Positions 27,211 to 35,870 of a DNA stretch of 64,000 nt are shown here, in pieces. The first letter of the stretch is position 1. Each line of letters starts with the position of its first letter. The notes below the pieces were generated by a model. It searched no databases and was not told where the DNA came from. It worked only from the letters and a program-made list of their open reading frames with translations. The stretch comes from Opitutus sp. (GTDB lineage: Bacteria > Verrucomicrobiota > Verrucomicrobiae > Opitutales > Opitutaceae), in NCBI GenBank assembly GCA_009695065.1, contig SIBR01000003.1:62001-126000 (forward strand). Direction: 5' to 3'. A program made the position numbers and the translations under genes.

Positions 27211-28248
27211 CTACGGCTTTCTAGCCGTCATCACGCTGCGGTCCGCCAGGGTGGAGGCGAATCGGATGTCCCGGAAGCCGGCCTCGGCCAGCAACGCGGC
27301 CATTTCGGCGGTCGAGTAGCATTTGCCCTCGGTCACCGCCATCAGGAGCGCCGAGTATTTTGCCACCGGCAAAGGGCCCGTCTTGGCGGCGTTCACGTGC
27401 GCATCGTGCACCGCGAGCATGCCGCCGGACTCGAGCGCGCGAAACGACGCCGCCAGCAACGGGCGCACTTTGTCGGCATCCCAGTCGTGCAGGACGTTGG
27501 AGTAAAGATGCAGGTCAAAGCCGGTGGGCAGCGGATGGGCGAACATGTCGCCCGCCACGACGGTCACCCGGTCGGTGTAGCCGCGTTTCCGGATCATGGT
27601 GCGCGCAATCTCGTCCACCGGCGGACGTTCGAACACCGTCGCCACGAGCGCGGGATGCTGCGCGACCATCGCACACGCGTAGATGCCGGAGCCACCCGCG
27701 ATGTCGAGCAGCCGCGTGTGCCCGCGCGCATCGATCGCCCTGGCCATCGCGGGCCCGAGGTAGAAGCCACGGCAATCCATCGCGGCCGTGAAGGTCGTGG
27801 CGAACTCCTCGCCTAGCATCGCGTGGCTCCAGGCCTTCTCGTGCTTGAAACTGCCCCAGTTTGCCGGCCGGCCCGTCCGGAGGATGATCGCGAAGTCTTT
27901 CGCCACCGGCCGGTCCTTGAGCGACGCGTAATACGGCCCGAGAAAGAACGGCGAGGAGCTCACGAGATGCTCCCGCGCGAGCAGAGTCGGGCTAAACACC
28001 CCACTCTCGCACCGCACGAAACCGTCCGCCGCGAACAGGGTGAGCATCACGTCGACCGGCCGTTCCTGCAGGCCAAGGTCGCGGCAGATCGTGGCTTTGT
28101 CCGCCGGGTGGGCGGCGAGCCAGGTGAAGAAATCGAACTCGCAGACCGCTGCGGTCAGGAGATCCGCCGCGTAGAGGCCGTCGCGGTAGCGATAGATTTC
28201 GAGCGGATCGGTTTGCGGGGTGCGGGTAAGGTCGAGCGGGGGAGTCAT
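27211..28248 (-). CDS. SAM-dependent O-methyltransferase (COMT-like, dimerising)
   Basis: A 345-residue class I methyltransferase with an N-terminal dimerisation winged-helix (YAADLLTAAVCEFDFFTWLA). The SAM-binding motif LLDIAGGSGIYACAM is near residue 175, with an acidic VFERPPVDE strand. The motif DLHLYSNVLHDWDADKVRPLL follows near 245; its Leu-His-Asp-Trp element is the hallmark of plant-COMT-like small-molecule methyltransferases. Such enzymes methylate hydroxyl groups of quinones, polyketides or phenolics. There is no biosynthetic cluster around it, so the substrate is unknown. The gene is intact. Confidence 0.85.
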   Translation of the reverse strand: MTPPLDLTRTPQTDPLEIYRYRDGLYAADLLTAAVCEFDFFTWLAAHPADKATICRDLGLQERPVDVMLTLFAADGFVRCESGVFSPTLLAREHLVSSSPFFLGPYYASLKDRPVAKDFAIILRTGRPANWGSFKHEKAWSHAMLGEEFATTFTAAMDCRGFYLGPAMARAIDARGHTRLLDIAGGSGIYACAMVAQHPALVATVFERPPVDEIARTMIRKRGYTDRVTVVAGDMFAHPLPTGFDLHLYSNVLHDWDADKVRPLLAASFRALESGGMLAVHDAHVNAAKTGPLPVAKYSALLMAVTEGKCYSTAEMAALLAEAGFRDIRFASTLADRSVMTARKP

Positions 28249-28327
28249 TGGCCGCTTCCTTACGAGGGACGAGGTGAAAGGGCGAAGCCGAAAGAAGAAA
28301 GGAAGGCCCGGAACACCCGTTCTCTCG

Positions 28328-28657
28328 CTAGTCGCGGCTGCGCCGGAGCTTTTCGACGTCCCGCTCGTGCTTTGATTTGGTGGGCAGGAAATTGACCAGC
28401 TGGTCCACGACGGGCGTGAGAAACCGCGGCTCCGCCCGCTCGTAGACCCAGTAGAAAAAAATCATGCTGCCTGCCAGCACCGCCACGAACCACGGTGCGT
28501 AGTCGTTGACGGCGCGCAGCGCCCGCCACAGACGGACGACGATCACCAAGGCGATCACGCCGATCGCAATATTGATCCACACCTGCTTCGGCAGGTAGGG
28601 AAATTTGTTCGAGATGGCGGTTTCGGCGGCGACGATCGGCGCGAGGAGGGCGGTCAC
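28328..28657 (-). CDS. Small two-helix membrane protein, paralogue of the one at 25063
   Basis: A 109-residue protein from a GTG at 28657. It has two hydrophobic helices (about residues 28-44 and 53-68), then FYWVYERAEPRFLTPVVDQL and a charged Lys/Arg/Glu tail. The helix spacing and the W-x-YERxEP motif match the product at 25063-25371, which indicates duplication of a small membrane family. It follows the methyltransferase region on the minus strand and is divergent from nadA. Function unknown. Confidence 0.6.
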   Translation of the reverse strand: MTALLAPIVAAETAISNKFPYLPKQVWINIAIGVIALVIVVRLWRALRAVNDYAPWFVAVLAGSMIFFYWVYERAEPRFLTPVVDQLVNFLPTKSKHERDVEKLRRSRD

Positions 28658-28770
28658 GGATTTTTGTTAGCAAGAGGCTTTCCCGGCGGCAAGTGCATCG
28701 CGCGCCATGCCGCCGGGCGGCTTGAAAAAGCCGCCGGGCTCGCCGACGCTGCGGGCCGTCCAAGTCCCAC

Positions 28771-29820
28771 ATGATTGCTCCCGTCCCCACCAACCCGATC
28801 GAAGCCGAAGCCGAGCGCCTGCTCGGGTCCCTGATGCACGTCGAGTGCGATCCCCGCGGGCGGACGTGGAATCTCGATACCTGCCGGGAGATCGCGCCGC
28901 TGACCCTCGAGATCAACCGGCTGAAAAAGGAGCAGGATGCGGTCCTGCTCGCCCACTCGTACGTCGAGCCGGAGATCATCTACGGGGTCGCCGATTTTCG
29001 CGGCGATTCCTATTTCCTGAGCATGAAGGCTAAGGAAGCGCGGGCGAAGACCATCGTGTTTGCCGGCGTCGTCTTCATGGCCGAGACGGCGAAGATCCTC
29101 TCTCCGGCCGCTCGGGTCCTGGTGCCGGACCGCGGTTCCGGTTGTTCCCTGGCCGACTCGCTCAACGGCGAACAACTGCGCCGCCTCAAGTCGCTTTATC
29201 CCGACGCGGCCGTGGTGTGCTACATCAACAGCACCGCCGAGGTGAAGGCCGAGTCGGACGTGTGCGTCACGTCGGGCAACGTTTACCACATCGTAGCGAA
29301 CCTGCCGGCGAAGCGGATCCTCTTCGTGCCGGACCGGCTGATGGGGGACAATCTGCGGGACGAACTGAAGCGGCGGGGCGTGGACAAGGAAATCATCACA
29401 TCCGACGGCACCTGCATGGTGCACGACCAGTTCACGCCGGCCGACATCGCCGCGGCCCGGGAGCGTTTCCCGGGTTTGAAGGTCGTGGCCCATCCGGAAT
29501 GCACCGCCGACGTCGCGGCCGCGGCGGACTTCGTCGGCAGCACGGGGGCGATGATGAAGTATGTGAAGACGACAGGCGCACCCTACTATCTCATGCTGAC
29601 CGAGTGCGGACTGGTCGGCCGGCTGGAAGTCGAGGTGCCGGAGAAGAACTTTATCGGCGGCTGCCGGCTCTGTCCGTACATGAAGCTCAACTCGCTCGAA
29701 AAGATCCGCGACGCTTTGAAGCATCCCCGCCCCGATCAGATCGTCACCCTCGATGAAGATGTGCGCCGCCGGGCGGCGACCTGCATTGAGCGGATGTTTG
29801 AGCTGGCGCCAACCGACTGA
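28771..29820 (+). CDS. nadA: Quinolinate synthase
   Basis: Condenses iminoaspartate with dihydroxyacetone phosphate to give quinolinate for NAD synthesis. The 349-residue protein carries LLAHSYVEPEIIYGVADFRG near residue 59, the first cluster Cys in GSGCSLADS, and YINSTAEVKAESDVCVTSGN. The two later Cys ligands lie in LTECGLVG and GGCRLCPYMKLN, consistent with a 4Fe-4S enzyme. It is the first gene of nadA-nadC-nadB, all on the plus strand. Intact. Confidence 0.96.
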   Translation: MIAPVPTNPIEAEAERLLGSLMHVECDPRGRTWNLDTCREIAPLTLEINRLKKEQDAVLLAHSYVEPEIIYGVADFRGDSYFLSMKAKEARAKTIVFAGVVFMAETAKILSPAARVLVPDRGSGCSLADSLNGEQLRRLKSLYPDAAVVCYINSTAEVKAESDVCVTSGNVYHIVANLPAKRILFVPDRLMGDNLRDELKRRGVDKEIITSDGTCMVHDQFTPADIAAARERFPGLKVVAHPECTADVAAAADFVGSTGAMMKYVKTTGAPYYLMLTECGLVGRLEVEVPEKNFIGGCRLCPYMKLNSLEKIRDALKHPRPDQIVTLDEDVRRRAATCIERMFELAPTD

Positions 29821-29882
29821 ATCTGGAACTCAGGAACTCGGGAAGCCGGCGTTCGCGGCTTTCTCCCACGCGCCCACCCTGC

Positions 29883-30728
29883 ATGATCACTCCCCGCACC
29901 GATCACCTCATCGACCTCGCCCTCGAGGAAGACGCCGGCCTCGGCGACGTCACCAGCCGCGCGATTTTTTCGGCGAAGGACCGTTCGCGGGGATACTTCG
30001 ACGCGAAGCAGGACCTCGTGCTGTGCGGGCTGGACATCGCCGCCCGGGTTTTTCAACGCGTCGATCCCGCGCTCAAGGTGACCGTGCGGGTGCCCGATGG
30101 GCAGAGAGTGAAGGCCGGCGCCCGCGTGCTCGACGTCACCGGGCCGACGGCGTCGATGCTGACCGCGGAGCGCACCGCGCTGAATTTCGCGCAACGGCTT
30201 TCCGGCATCGCCACCTTGGCGCGGAAGTTCGCCGACGCGGTAGCCGGCACGGGAGTGCGGATCGTGGACACGCGCAAGACCACGCCGGGCTGGCGCGCGC
30301 TCGAAAAATATGCGGTGCGTTGCGGCGGCTGCTTCAACCACCGCTCGTCCCTCGGCGAGCATGTGCTGATCAAGGACAACCACATCGCGGCCGCGGGCTC
30401 GATTGCGCAGGCGGTGCAGCGCTGCCGGGAGGCCGCTCCCCACCTGGCGAAGGTCGAGATCGAGGCCAAGACGCTGGCCGAGGTGAAGGAGGCGCTGCGC
30501 GCCGGCGCGGATGTCATCCTCCTCGACAACATGGCGCCGGCGATGATCCAGCGCGCCGTCGCACTGATCGCTGGTGGCGCCAGCATCGAGGTTTCTGGCG
30601 GCGTGCGCTTCGAAACGCTGCGCGATTTTGCGTTGCCGGGGGTCGACGTGATCAGCATCGGCGCGCTGACCCATTCGGCGCCGGCGGTGGACTTGAGCCT
30701 GACGATCGTCGGGCGGAAACAGAAATAG
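29883..30728 (+). CDS. nadC: Nicotinate-nucleotide pyrophosphorylase (carboxylating)
   Basis: Quinolinate phosphoribosyltransferase, which makes nicotinate mononucleotide from quinolinate and PRPP. The 281 residues include LALEEDAGLGDVTSRAIFS at the start, LNFAQRLSGIATLARKF near 102, and the phosphoribosyl/quinolinate-binding DTRKTTPGWRALEKYAVRCG. The C-terminal ISIGALTHSAPAVDLSL ends a standard TIM-barrel. An intrinsic-terminator-like hairpin follows immediately, so nadB may be partly uncoupled. Confidence 0.96.
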   Translation: MITPRTDHLIDLALEEDAGLGDVTSRAIFSAKDRSRGYFDAKQDLVLCGLDIAARVFQRVDPALKVTVRVPDGQRVKAGARVLDVTGPTASMLTAERTALNFAQRLSGIATLARKFADAVAGTGVRIVDTRKTTPGWRALEKYAVRCGGCFNHRSSLGEHVLIKDNHIAAAGSIAQAVQRCREAAPHLAKVEIEAKTLAEVKEALRAGADVILLDNMAPAMIQRAVALIAGGASIEVSGGVRFETLRDFALPGVDVISIGALTHSAPAVDLSLTIVGRKQK

Positions 30729-30743
30729 GCGGGCGGGCGGCGC

Positions 30744-30769
30744 GGCGGCTGAAGGCCGCCTTTGTTTTT
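30744..30769 (+). terminator. Hairpin plus T-run between nadC and nadB
   Basis: GGCGGC, loop TGAAG, GCCGCC, then TTTGTTTTT. It is a plausible intrinsic terminator or attenuator inside the nad gene set, 16 bp after the nadC stop and 45 bp before the nadB ATG. Confidence 0.6.
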
Positions 30770-30813
30770 CCGGCGTGACCTCCCGGCCCGCGCCGTGTCC
30801 GCTGTAACTCGAA

Positions 30814-32370
30814 ATGCAGGTTCTTCACACCGACTGTCTGGTGATCGGCGCCGGCCTCGCGGGCTCGGCGTACGCGCTGCGCGCGGCCAGGCAGGGGCTC
30901 TCCGTTGAGCTGCTGTCGCTGGCGGAGCCGCTGGCCGCCAACAGCGATTGGGCGCAGGGTGGCATCATCTACGACGTGGCGAAGGACCCGGCGGCGCTGG
31001 CGCGGGATATTTTCGAGGCCAGCGACCGCACCGCGAATCCCAAGGCGGTGCAACATCTCGTGCGCGAGGGACCGAAGGCCGTCGAGGAACTGCTGCTCGA
31101 GGAGCTGAACGTCGGTTTCGACCGGGACGCCGGCGGCGGTCTCGATTTCACACGCGAAGGCGGCCACAGCGAACGGCGGATCATTCACGCCAAGGATGCA
31201 ACCGGTCACGCCATTCTCGCCGCCGTGGCGCGACGCGTCGACACCACGCCACGCATCACCCGCCGCGCGGGCTGGGTCGCCATCGACCTGCTCACGCTTT
31301 CGCACAACTCCGTCGACGCGACGGACAAGTACGAACCGCTCACGTGCTTCGGTGCCTACGTGCTCGACACGGGTGCAGGTGCGACCGGCGCGATCGTCGC
31401 GAAGAAGACCATCCTGGCCACGGGGGGGCTCGGACAGATTTTCCTGCACACGACCAATGCACCCGGCAGTGTCGGCCACGGGGTGGCGATGGCCTATCGG
31501 GTGGGTGCGCGGCTCATCGATCTCGAATACGTCCAGTTCCATCCCACGGTGTTTGCGAAGAAGCACGCCCCGCGGTTTCTGATCACGGAAGCGCTGCGGG
31601 GTGAGGGCGCGGTGCTGCTGAACGCGCAGGGCGGACGCTTCATGGATGCAATCGACGCGCGCGGCTCGCTGGCCTCACGCGATATTGTGGCGCGGGCGAT
31701 CAAGCAGGAACTGGCGGCGAGCGGGGAACCCAATGTGTTGCTCGATCTGTCGGCAATGAAGCCGGAATTAGTGCGGGAGCGGTTTCCCAGCATCTACCAG
31801 CGCTGCCTCGAACACGGCCTCGACATCACGCGGGAGGCGATTCCGGTCGTGCCCGCGGCGCACTTCGCCTGCGGCGGCGTGCACGCCGACCTGCATGGCC
31901 GTACCAGCATCCGGCATCTCAACGCGATCGGCGAGACGGGTTGCACCGGCCTGCACGGGGCGAACCGGCTGGCGAGCACGTCGCTCCTGGAGTGCTTGGT
32001 CAGTGCGAAGTTCGCGGCCATCGCCGATGGCGCCGACATCGGGCGCGAGACGTTCCGGCTGCCCGAGCCGCGCGACTGGGAGAGCCCGACGCGCGAGGCC
32101 GATCCCGTACTGGTCCGCCAGGACATGCTGCAGATCCAGCATACGATGTGGAACTACGCCGGCATCGTGCGTTCGCCGAAGCGGCTGACGCGGGCGCGGC
32201 GGATCCTGCTGGAGCTGCGCGAGGAGATCCAAAGTTTCTATCGGGGCTGCCGCCTGACGCGGGACTTGATCGAGTTGCGCAACGCGATTCAGACCGCGCT
32301 GCTGGTCGTTCACGCCGCGTCACTCAACCCGCGCAGCCGGGGCTGTCATTACGTGACCGAGGAGTCCTGA
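30814..32370 (+). CDS. nadB: L-aspartate oxidase
   Basis: A flavoenzyme that oxidises L-aspartate to iminoaspartate, the substrate of NadA. The 518-residue protein has the FAD-binding GAGLAGSAYALRAARQG at the N-terminus, SDWAQGGI, and LATGGLGQIFLHTTN. The fumarate-reductase-type active site region DLEYVQFHPTVF and ARDIVARAIK-like segments follow, then the substrate loop HFACGGVHADLHGRT. The C-terminal helical domain ends with HYVTEES. Length and motifs are standard. It completes the de novo quinolinate pathway in this operon. Confidence 0.96.
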   Translation: MQVLHTDCLVIGAGLAGSAYALRAARQGLSVELLSLAEPLAANSDWAQGGIIYDVAKDPAALARDIFEASDRTANPKAVQHLVREGPKAVEELLLEELNVGFDRDAGGGLDFTREGGHSERRIIHAKDATGHAILAAVARRVDTTPRITRRAGWVAIDLLTLSHNSVDATDKYEPLTCFGAYVLDTGAGATGAIVAKKTILATGGLGQIFLHTTNAPGSVGHGVAMAYRVGARLIDLEYVQFHPTVFAKKHAPRFLITEALRGEGAVLLNAQGGRFMDAIDARGSLASRDIVARAIKQELAASGEPNVLLDLSAMKPELVRERFPSIYQRCLEHGLDITREAIPVVPAAHFACGGVHADLHGRTSIRHLNAIGETGCTGLHGANRLASTSLLECLVSAKFAAIADGADIGRETFRLPEPRDWESPTREADPVLVRQDMLQIQHTMWNYAGIVRSPKRLTRARRILLELREEIQSFYRGCRLTRDLIELRNAIQTALLVVHAASLNPRSRGCHYVTEES

Positions 32371-32429
32371 CCTGGAGCCCTTCCGATTGGTGGTTGCTCC
32401 GCCGGTACGCGGAGCGCAGCGTCCGCCTC

Positions 32430-32666
32430 ATGCCCGAACCCATCATCGCCCAGAAGTCGCCGTACGTCCTCGACATGAAACCCGGCACTTATTGGTGGTG
32501 TGCGTGCGGTGGTTCGAAGAACCAGCCCTTTTGCGATGGGACGCACAAGGGCACCGAGTTTTCGCCGAAAAAAGTGGAGATTGCCACCGAGGGCAGGGTG
32601 GCTTGGTGCGGCTGCAAACACACGCAGAACGGAACGTTCTGCGACGGCACGCACAAGAAGCTTTGA
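32430..32666 (+). CDS. Double CDGSH iron-sulfur domain protein
   Basis: A 78-residue protein with two consecutive zinc-finger-like CDGSH domains: C-A-C...FCDGTHKG near residues 26-42 and C-G-C...FCDGTHKK near 60-77. Each has the three-Cys, one-His pattern that binds a labile 2Fe-2S cluster. Such proteins act in redox or iron handling; the double-domain form is common in bacteria. It starts at an ATG 59 bp after nadB on the same strand and converges with gmk. It could serve cluster supply to NadA, but that is inference from position only. Confidence 0.88.
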   Translation: MPEPIIAQKSPYVLDMKPGTYWWCACGGSKNQPFCDGTHKGTEFSPKKVEIATEGRVAWCGCKHTQNGTFCDGTHKKL

Positions 32667-32703
32667 GTGAACGTCAGTCCCCAGGCCCGCCCGGCATTGC
32701 GGC

Positions 32704-33309
32704 TCAGGCTTGGGCGCTTTTGGCCCGGGCGTGCGCGAGGACTCGGAGCAGCGCCTCAAAGTCCTCGTCGCGCGATCCGCTTTCGATGATGAAGTCGAAC
32801 TTTGCCGCCTCGCGCAGCTCGGCTTCCGCCGTCGCGATCCGGCGCTCGATTTCCTCCTCGTGATCCTGCGCCCGGGCCCGCATGCGGGCCACCAGACGCT
32901 CGTGGTCGACCACGATGAACACCGTGGTCATCGCGCGGCGCAGGCGAGCGTCGGTCTGGGCCACGCGCCGCAGGGTGTCGACGCCCTGGACGTCGATGCT
33001 CATCACGAGGGGCTGACCGTGGGCCAGCGGGTCGAGGACGCTCGACTTGAGCGTGCCGTAGCGGCGGTCGCCGTGGACCCAGGCCCATTCGAGAAATTCG
33101 CCCGCGGCCACCCGCACATCGAACTGCGCGGGCGTCAGGAAATGATAATGCAAGCCGTCGATTTCTCCGACCCGCGGGGCTCGCGTCGTCGTGGTCACCA
33201 CGCGGGCGAACTCCGGGCGCGCCGTCACGAGGCGGTCGCAGAGCGTGCTTTTGCCGGATCCCGCGGGACCGGCGATCACGAGCAGAACAGGCGCGGTGGG
33301 CTGGGCCAT
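32704..33309 (-). CDS. gmk: Guanylate kinase
   Basis: Phosphorylates GMP to GDP with ATP. The 201-residue protein shows the P-loop GPAGSGKSTLCDRL near residue 14 and the GMP-binding region TTTTRAPRVGEIDGLHYHFL. EFLEWAWVHGDRRYGTLKS and the lid segment RMRARAQDHEEEIERRI follow. Usual length, uninterrupted. It is the last gene of a minus-strand run: miaB, four-helix-bundle gene, membrane protein, gmk. The preceding gene stops only 10 bp before its start. Confidence 0.94.
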   Translation of the reverse strand: MAQPTAPVLLVIAGPAGSGKSTLCDRLVTARPEFARVVTTTTRAPRVGEIDGLHYHFLTPAQFDVRVAAGEFLEWAWVHGDRRYGTLKSSVLDPLAHGQPLVMSIDVQGVDTLRRVAQTDARLRRAMTTVFIVVDHERLVARMRARAQDHEEEIERRIATAEAELREAAKFDFIIESGSRDEDFEALLRVLAHARAKSAQA

Positions 33310-33319
33310 GCGACGATCG

Positions 33320-33859
33320 TTAGTAGGTGAAAGCCACGACGCCGAGCAGCAGGCCGTAGGCCGCGATCACGCCGCCAAAACCACGGGCCCGGCCCGGGCG
33401 TGCGAAGAGCCAGCCCAGGAAATCCCGCAACCGCCACGGTTGGGCTCCGAGCCAGATGGCCAGGGCCAGCGCGACGTAGACCAAGGTGGCCATGAACAGC
33501 CGCTGGGGCTGGTCGAATTGCATGTAGGCCGCATCAAGGAGAGGCATCGCGCCCAGGAGCACCAGCGCGCAGAGGCCCCGCACCGCCAGAAAGTCAGGCA
33601 CGCTCCGGAACGACAGCCCCGCGACCGCACCAAAACCCAGCAGGAGCCAGCCGCGGTATTCGCCGAAGTCGGCGGGCGAGAGGTGCCAGATCGCGTAAAG
33701 AAACCACGCCGCCCCCGTGCCGAAAAAAAGGTAGGCGGCTGTCGTCGACCGCGGCAGCGCCTTCAGGGTCGCGATGAAACCCGAATGGTTGAGCAGCAGC
33801 GGGAATCCCAGCGCGAGGAGCAGGGCGGCGGGAACAAGCGTGGCGGTGAGGAGGGACAT
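33320..33859 (-). CDS. Membrane protein of unknown function
   Basis: A 179-residue protein that is mostly hydrophobic, with about five helices. It begins MSLLTATLVPAALLLALGFP, includes YLFFGTGAAWFLYAIWHL, and ends with a basic loop and a last helix (VIAAYGLLLGVVAFTY). No family is recognised. It lies between the four-helix-bundle gene and gmk on the same strand, with 24 bp and 10 bp gaps, so it was probably the direct neighbour of miaB before the intervening element arrived. Confidence 0.6.
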   Translation of the reverse strand: MSLLTATLVPAALLLALGFPLLLNHSGFIATLKALPRSTTAAYLFFGTGAAWFLYAIWHLSPADFGEYRGWLLLGFGAVAGLSFRSVPDFLAVRGLCALVLLGAMPLLDAAYMQFDQPQRLFMATLVYVALALAIWLGAQPWRLRDFLGWLFARPGRARGFGGVIAAYGLLLGVVAFTY

Positions 33860-33870
33860 GGGTGGGAAAT

Positions 33871-34349
33871 CGTGGTCGTGATCTTAATCGTGATCTTGCT
33901 CGGCCGGAATGTTCGAATCCGCCCGTGCCCCATAGGGTGCAGGCTCTTCGTGCAACTGCGCTCCAAACACATCTAGAAGCCCCATTAGCATGGAAACGAT
34001 CGCCACGAGCAGGTCTTTTCCTTCGGCGGCTTTGGTCGGATCGAGGTGTTGCTTCAGCACCAAAATGTCCAGGCAAGCGGCACACTCGAGGGCCGATCCA
34101 CGGGCGATGCCCAAATAGCGGCAGCGATCAACTTTCGAGCACTTCCCGTTTCCCTGCGCTAGGTTCAGGAGGATGCTGGTGGGTGCCCGCTCAAGCTGGT
34201 CGCGTGCGGAAAGTTTAGCCGGGAGTTCCGCAACGATGGGATGCGCGAAAGCTACAAACTGCAGCGCACGCTGATACACACGGAGCTTCTCGTGATCGAA
34301 GTAGGTTTTGGACATGAGCACGAATCCGAGGATTACGATCATGATCACG
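33871..34349 (-). mobile_element. Candidate four-helix-bundle element framed by imperfect inverted repeats
   Basis: The outer ends, 33871-33901 and 34316-34349, are inverted copies. The best part is an 18-bp core, CGTGATCTTAATCGTGAT at 33877 and its inverted partner at 34332, matching at 15 of 18 positions. Similarity extends through the GAGCA ends with small gaps. One repeat covers the miaB stop codon, the other the stop of the enclosed gene, and the enclosed gene fills the whole interval. 23S rRNA intervening sequences have this plan: one four-helix-bundle gene and complementary ends. Mobility is inferred, not shown. Confidence 0.5.
33884..34315 (-). CDS. Four-helix-bundle protein (23S rRNA intervening-sequence protein family)
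   Basis: A 143-residue protein starting MSKTYFDHEKLRVYQRALQF, the characteristic opening of the S23/IVP four-helix-bundle family. It continues LSARDQLERAPTSILLNLAQG with the conserved Asn-Ala/Gly region, then YLGIARGSALECAACLDIL and a final helix. The tail QDHD is encoded by the flanking repeat. Relatives include proteins encoded in 23S rRNA intervening sequences and the Avd protein of diversity-generating retroelements; they are basic and may bind nucleic acid. No reverse transcriptase or rRNA gene is here. An ATG four codons upstream is lost in the repeat. Confidence 0.85.
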   Translation of the reverse strand: MSKTYFDHEKLRVYQRALQFVAFAHPIVAELPAKLSARDQLERAPTSILLNLAQGNGKCSKVDRCRYLGIARGSALECAACLDILVLKQHLDPTKAAEGKDLLVAIVSMLMGLLDVFGAQLHEEPAPYGARADSNIPAEQDHD

Positions 34350-35757
34350 GGCAAGCGGATGCAGCATTCCCCACCCCGCTCAGCACCAACTCCCCATACA
34401 GCGTGCTTACGCTCGCGCGTTCGATTTTCAACGGCACGAGCGAGCCGATCAGCCGCGCGTCGGCGTCGAATACGCACACGCGGTTGCCGCGGGTCCGGCC
34501 GGTGAAGCGGGTGCCGCTCTTGTCGCGGCCGTCCACCAGCACCTCCTCGATCGTGCCGATCTGCGCCGCGGTCCGGCGCAGCGAATTTTTCTGGAGAATA
34601 TCGAGCAACACTTGGTTGCGGTGTTCCTTCACCTCTTCCGGTGCCTGGTCGGCCAGCTCCGCCGCGGGCGTGCCGGTGCGGATCGAATACTTGAAGACGT
34701 ACGCCATGTCGTAGTTGCACGCCTCGAACAGCTCGCGCGTCTGGTCGAAATCCTCGTCGGTCTCGCCGGGGAAGCCCACGATGACGTCGGTCGAGAAAAC
34801 CATGTCCGGTTGCGCGGCGCGCAGCGCGTCGACGATCTCGCGGTAGCGTTCGCGCGTGTAGGGCCGGTTCATCGCGCGCAGGATCCGGTTGCTCCCGGAC
34901 TGCATCGGCAGGTGCACGTAGCCGCAGAGTTTCGGCAGGCGGGCGTAGGCGGCCACGAGGTCGTCCTTGAAGCCGCGCGGGTGCGGCGACGTGAACCGGA
35001 TCCGCTCGATGCCCTCGATGCCATGCACGCGCTCGAGCAGCTGCACGAAGGGCGAGATGCCGCCCGTGTGTTCGTAATCGCGGCGGCCGTAACTGGTGAC
35101 GATCTGGCCCAACAGGGTGATTTCGCGCACGCCCCGCTCGGCCAAGGCACGGCATTCGGCCACGATTTCATCCATCGGCCGCGAGCGTTCGTCGCCACGG
35201 GTTTTAGGGACGATGCAGAACGCGCAATCCATGTTGCAGCCCTGCTGGATCGAAACGAAGGCGGTCACCTGCCGTTCGACTGTTTCGGCCGTTCCGTCGC
35301 TTTCCGGCCCGGAAATCAGGTGATCCTTGATCGTGTTCTGCGAACCCGCCTCCTCGCCGATGTCGACAATGGTCTCACCGATTGGCACCCCGGCCTCCCG
35401 CGCGGCGCGCAGGTTGTCGAGATAGCCGGGCACTTGGTGAAACTTCTGGGTGCCGATGATCAGGTCGAGGTCGGGCAACTGTTCGAGGAGCGAGGCCCCG
35501 CGGTTCTGCGCCATGCAGCCGAGGATCCCGAGGACGAAGTCCGGCTGCTTCTTCTTGCGCTGCTGGAGGTAGCCGGCCTTGCCGATGGCCTTTTGCTCGG
35601 CGGCATCGCGCACGCTGCAGGTGTTGAGCAGCAGGATGTCGCAGTCGTTTTCATCGCCCACGATCCGATAACCCCGCGCACGCAGCATTGCCGCGACCGC
35701 CTCGCTGTCGCGCTCGTTCATCTGACAGCCGTAGGTTTTGATGTGGACCCTGTTCAA
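34345..35757 (-). CDS. miaB: tRNA-2-methylthio-N6-dimethylallyladenosine synthase
   Basis: A radical SAM methylthiotransferase modifying A37 of tRNAs. The 470-residue protein starts from a TTG with MNRVHIKTYGCQMNERDSE. The N-terminal auxiliary cluster Cys residues are in YGCQMN, LNTCSVRD and LGCMAQ. The radical SAM triplet is CNMDCAFC near residue 174, and a C-terminal TRAM domain ends near VLSGVG. The last codons and stop lie within the right-hand inverted repeat of the neighbouring element, so the C-terminal few residues may have been altered by it. Otherwise intact. Confidence 0.95.
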   Translation of the reverse strand: MNRVHIKTYGCQMNERDSEAVAAMLRARGYRIVGDENDCDILLLNTCSVRDAAEQKAIGKAGYLQQRKKKQPDFVLGILGCMAQNRGASLLEQLPDLDLIIGTQKFHQVPGYLDNLRAAREAGVPIGETIVDIGEEAGSQNTIKDHLISGPESDGTAETVERQVTAFVSIQQGCNMDCAFCIVPKTRGDERSRPMDEIVAECRALAERGVREITLLGQIVTSYGRRDYEHTGGISPFVQLLERVHGIEGIERIRFTSPHPRGFKDDLVAAYARLPKLCGYVHLPMQSGSNRILRAMNRPYTRERYREIVDALRAAQPDMVFSTDVIVGFPGETDEDFDQTRELFEACNYDMAYVFKYSIRTGTPAAELADQAPEEVKEHRNQVLLDILQKNSLRRTAAQIGTIEEVLVDGRDKSGTRFTGRTRGNRVCVFDADARLIGSLVPLKIERASVSTLYGELVLSGVGNAASACP

Positions 35758-35870
35758 ATTAGTGGAGGGTCAGAGGTAGCCGGCGCCCCGGGAGGGTCAA
35801 ACGGGAAAGCCGGTGGTCGAGTTGACCGGTTTCCGTGGCGGTCGCACTGTCTGGAGATCGCTTTTTCTCT

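Noticed and set aside
33884..34315. Diversity-generating retroelement, since Avd shares the four-helix-bundle family
   Set aside because: No reverse transcriptase, template repeat or variable target gene is present nearby.
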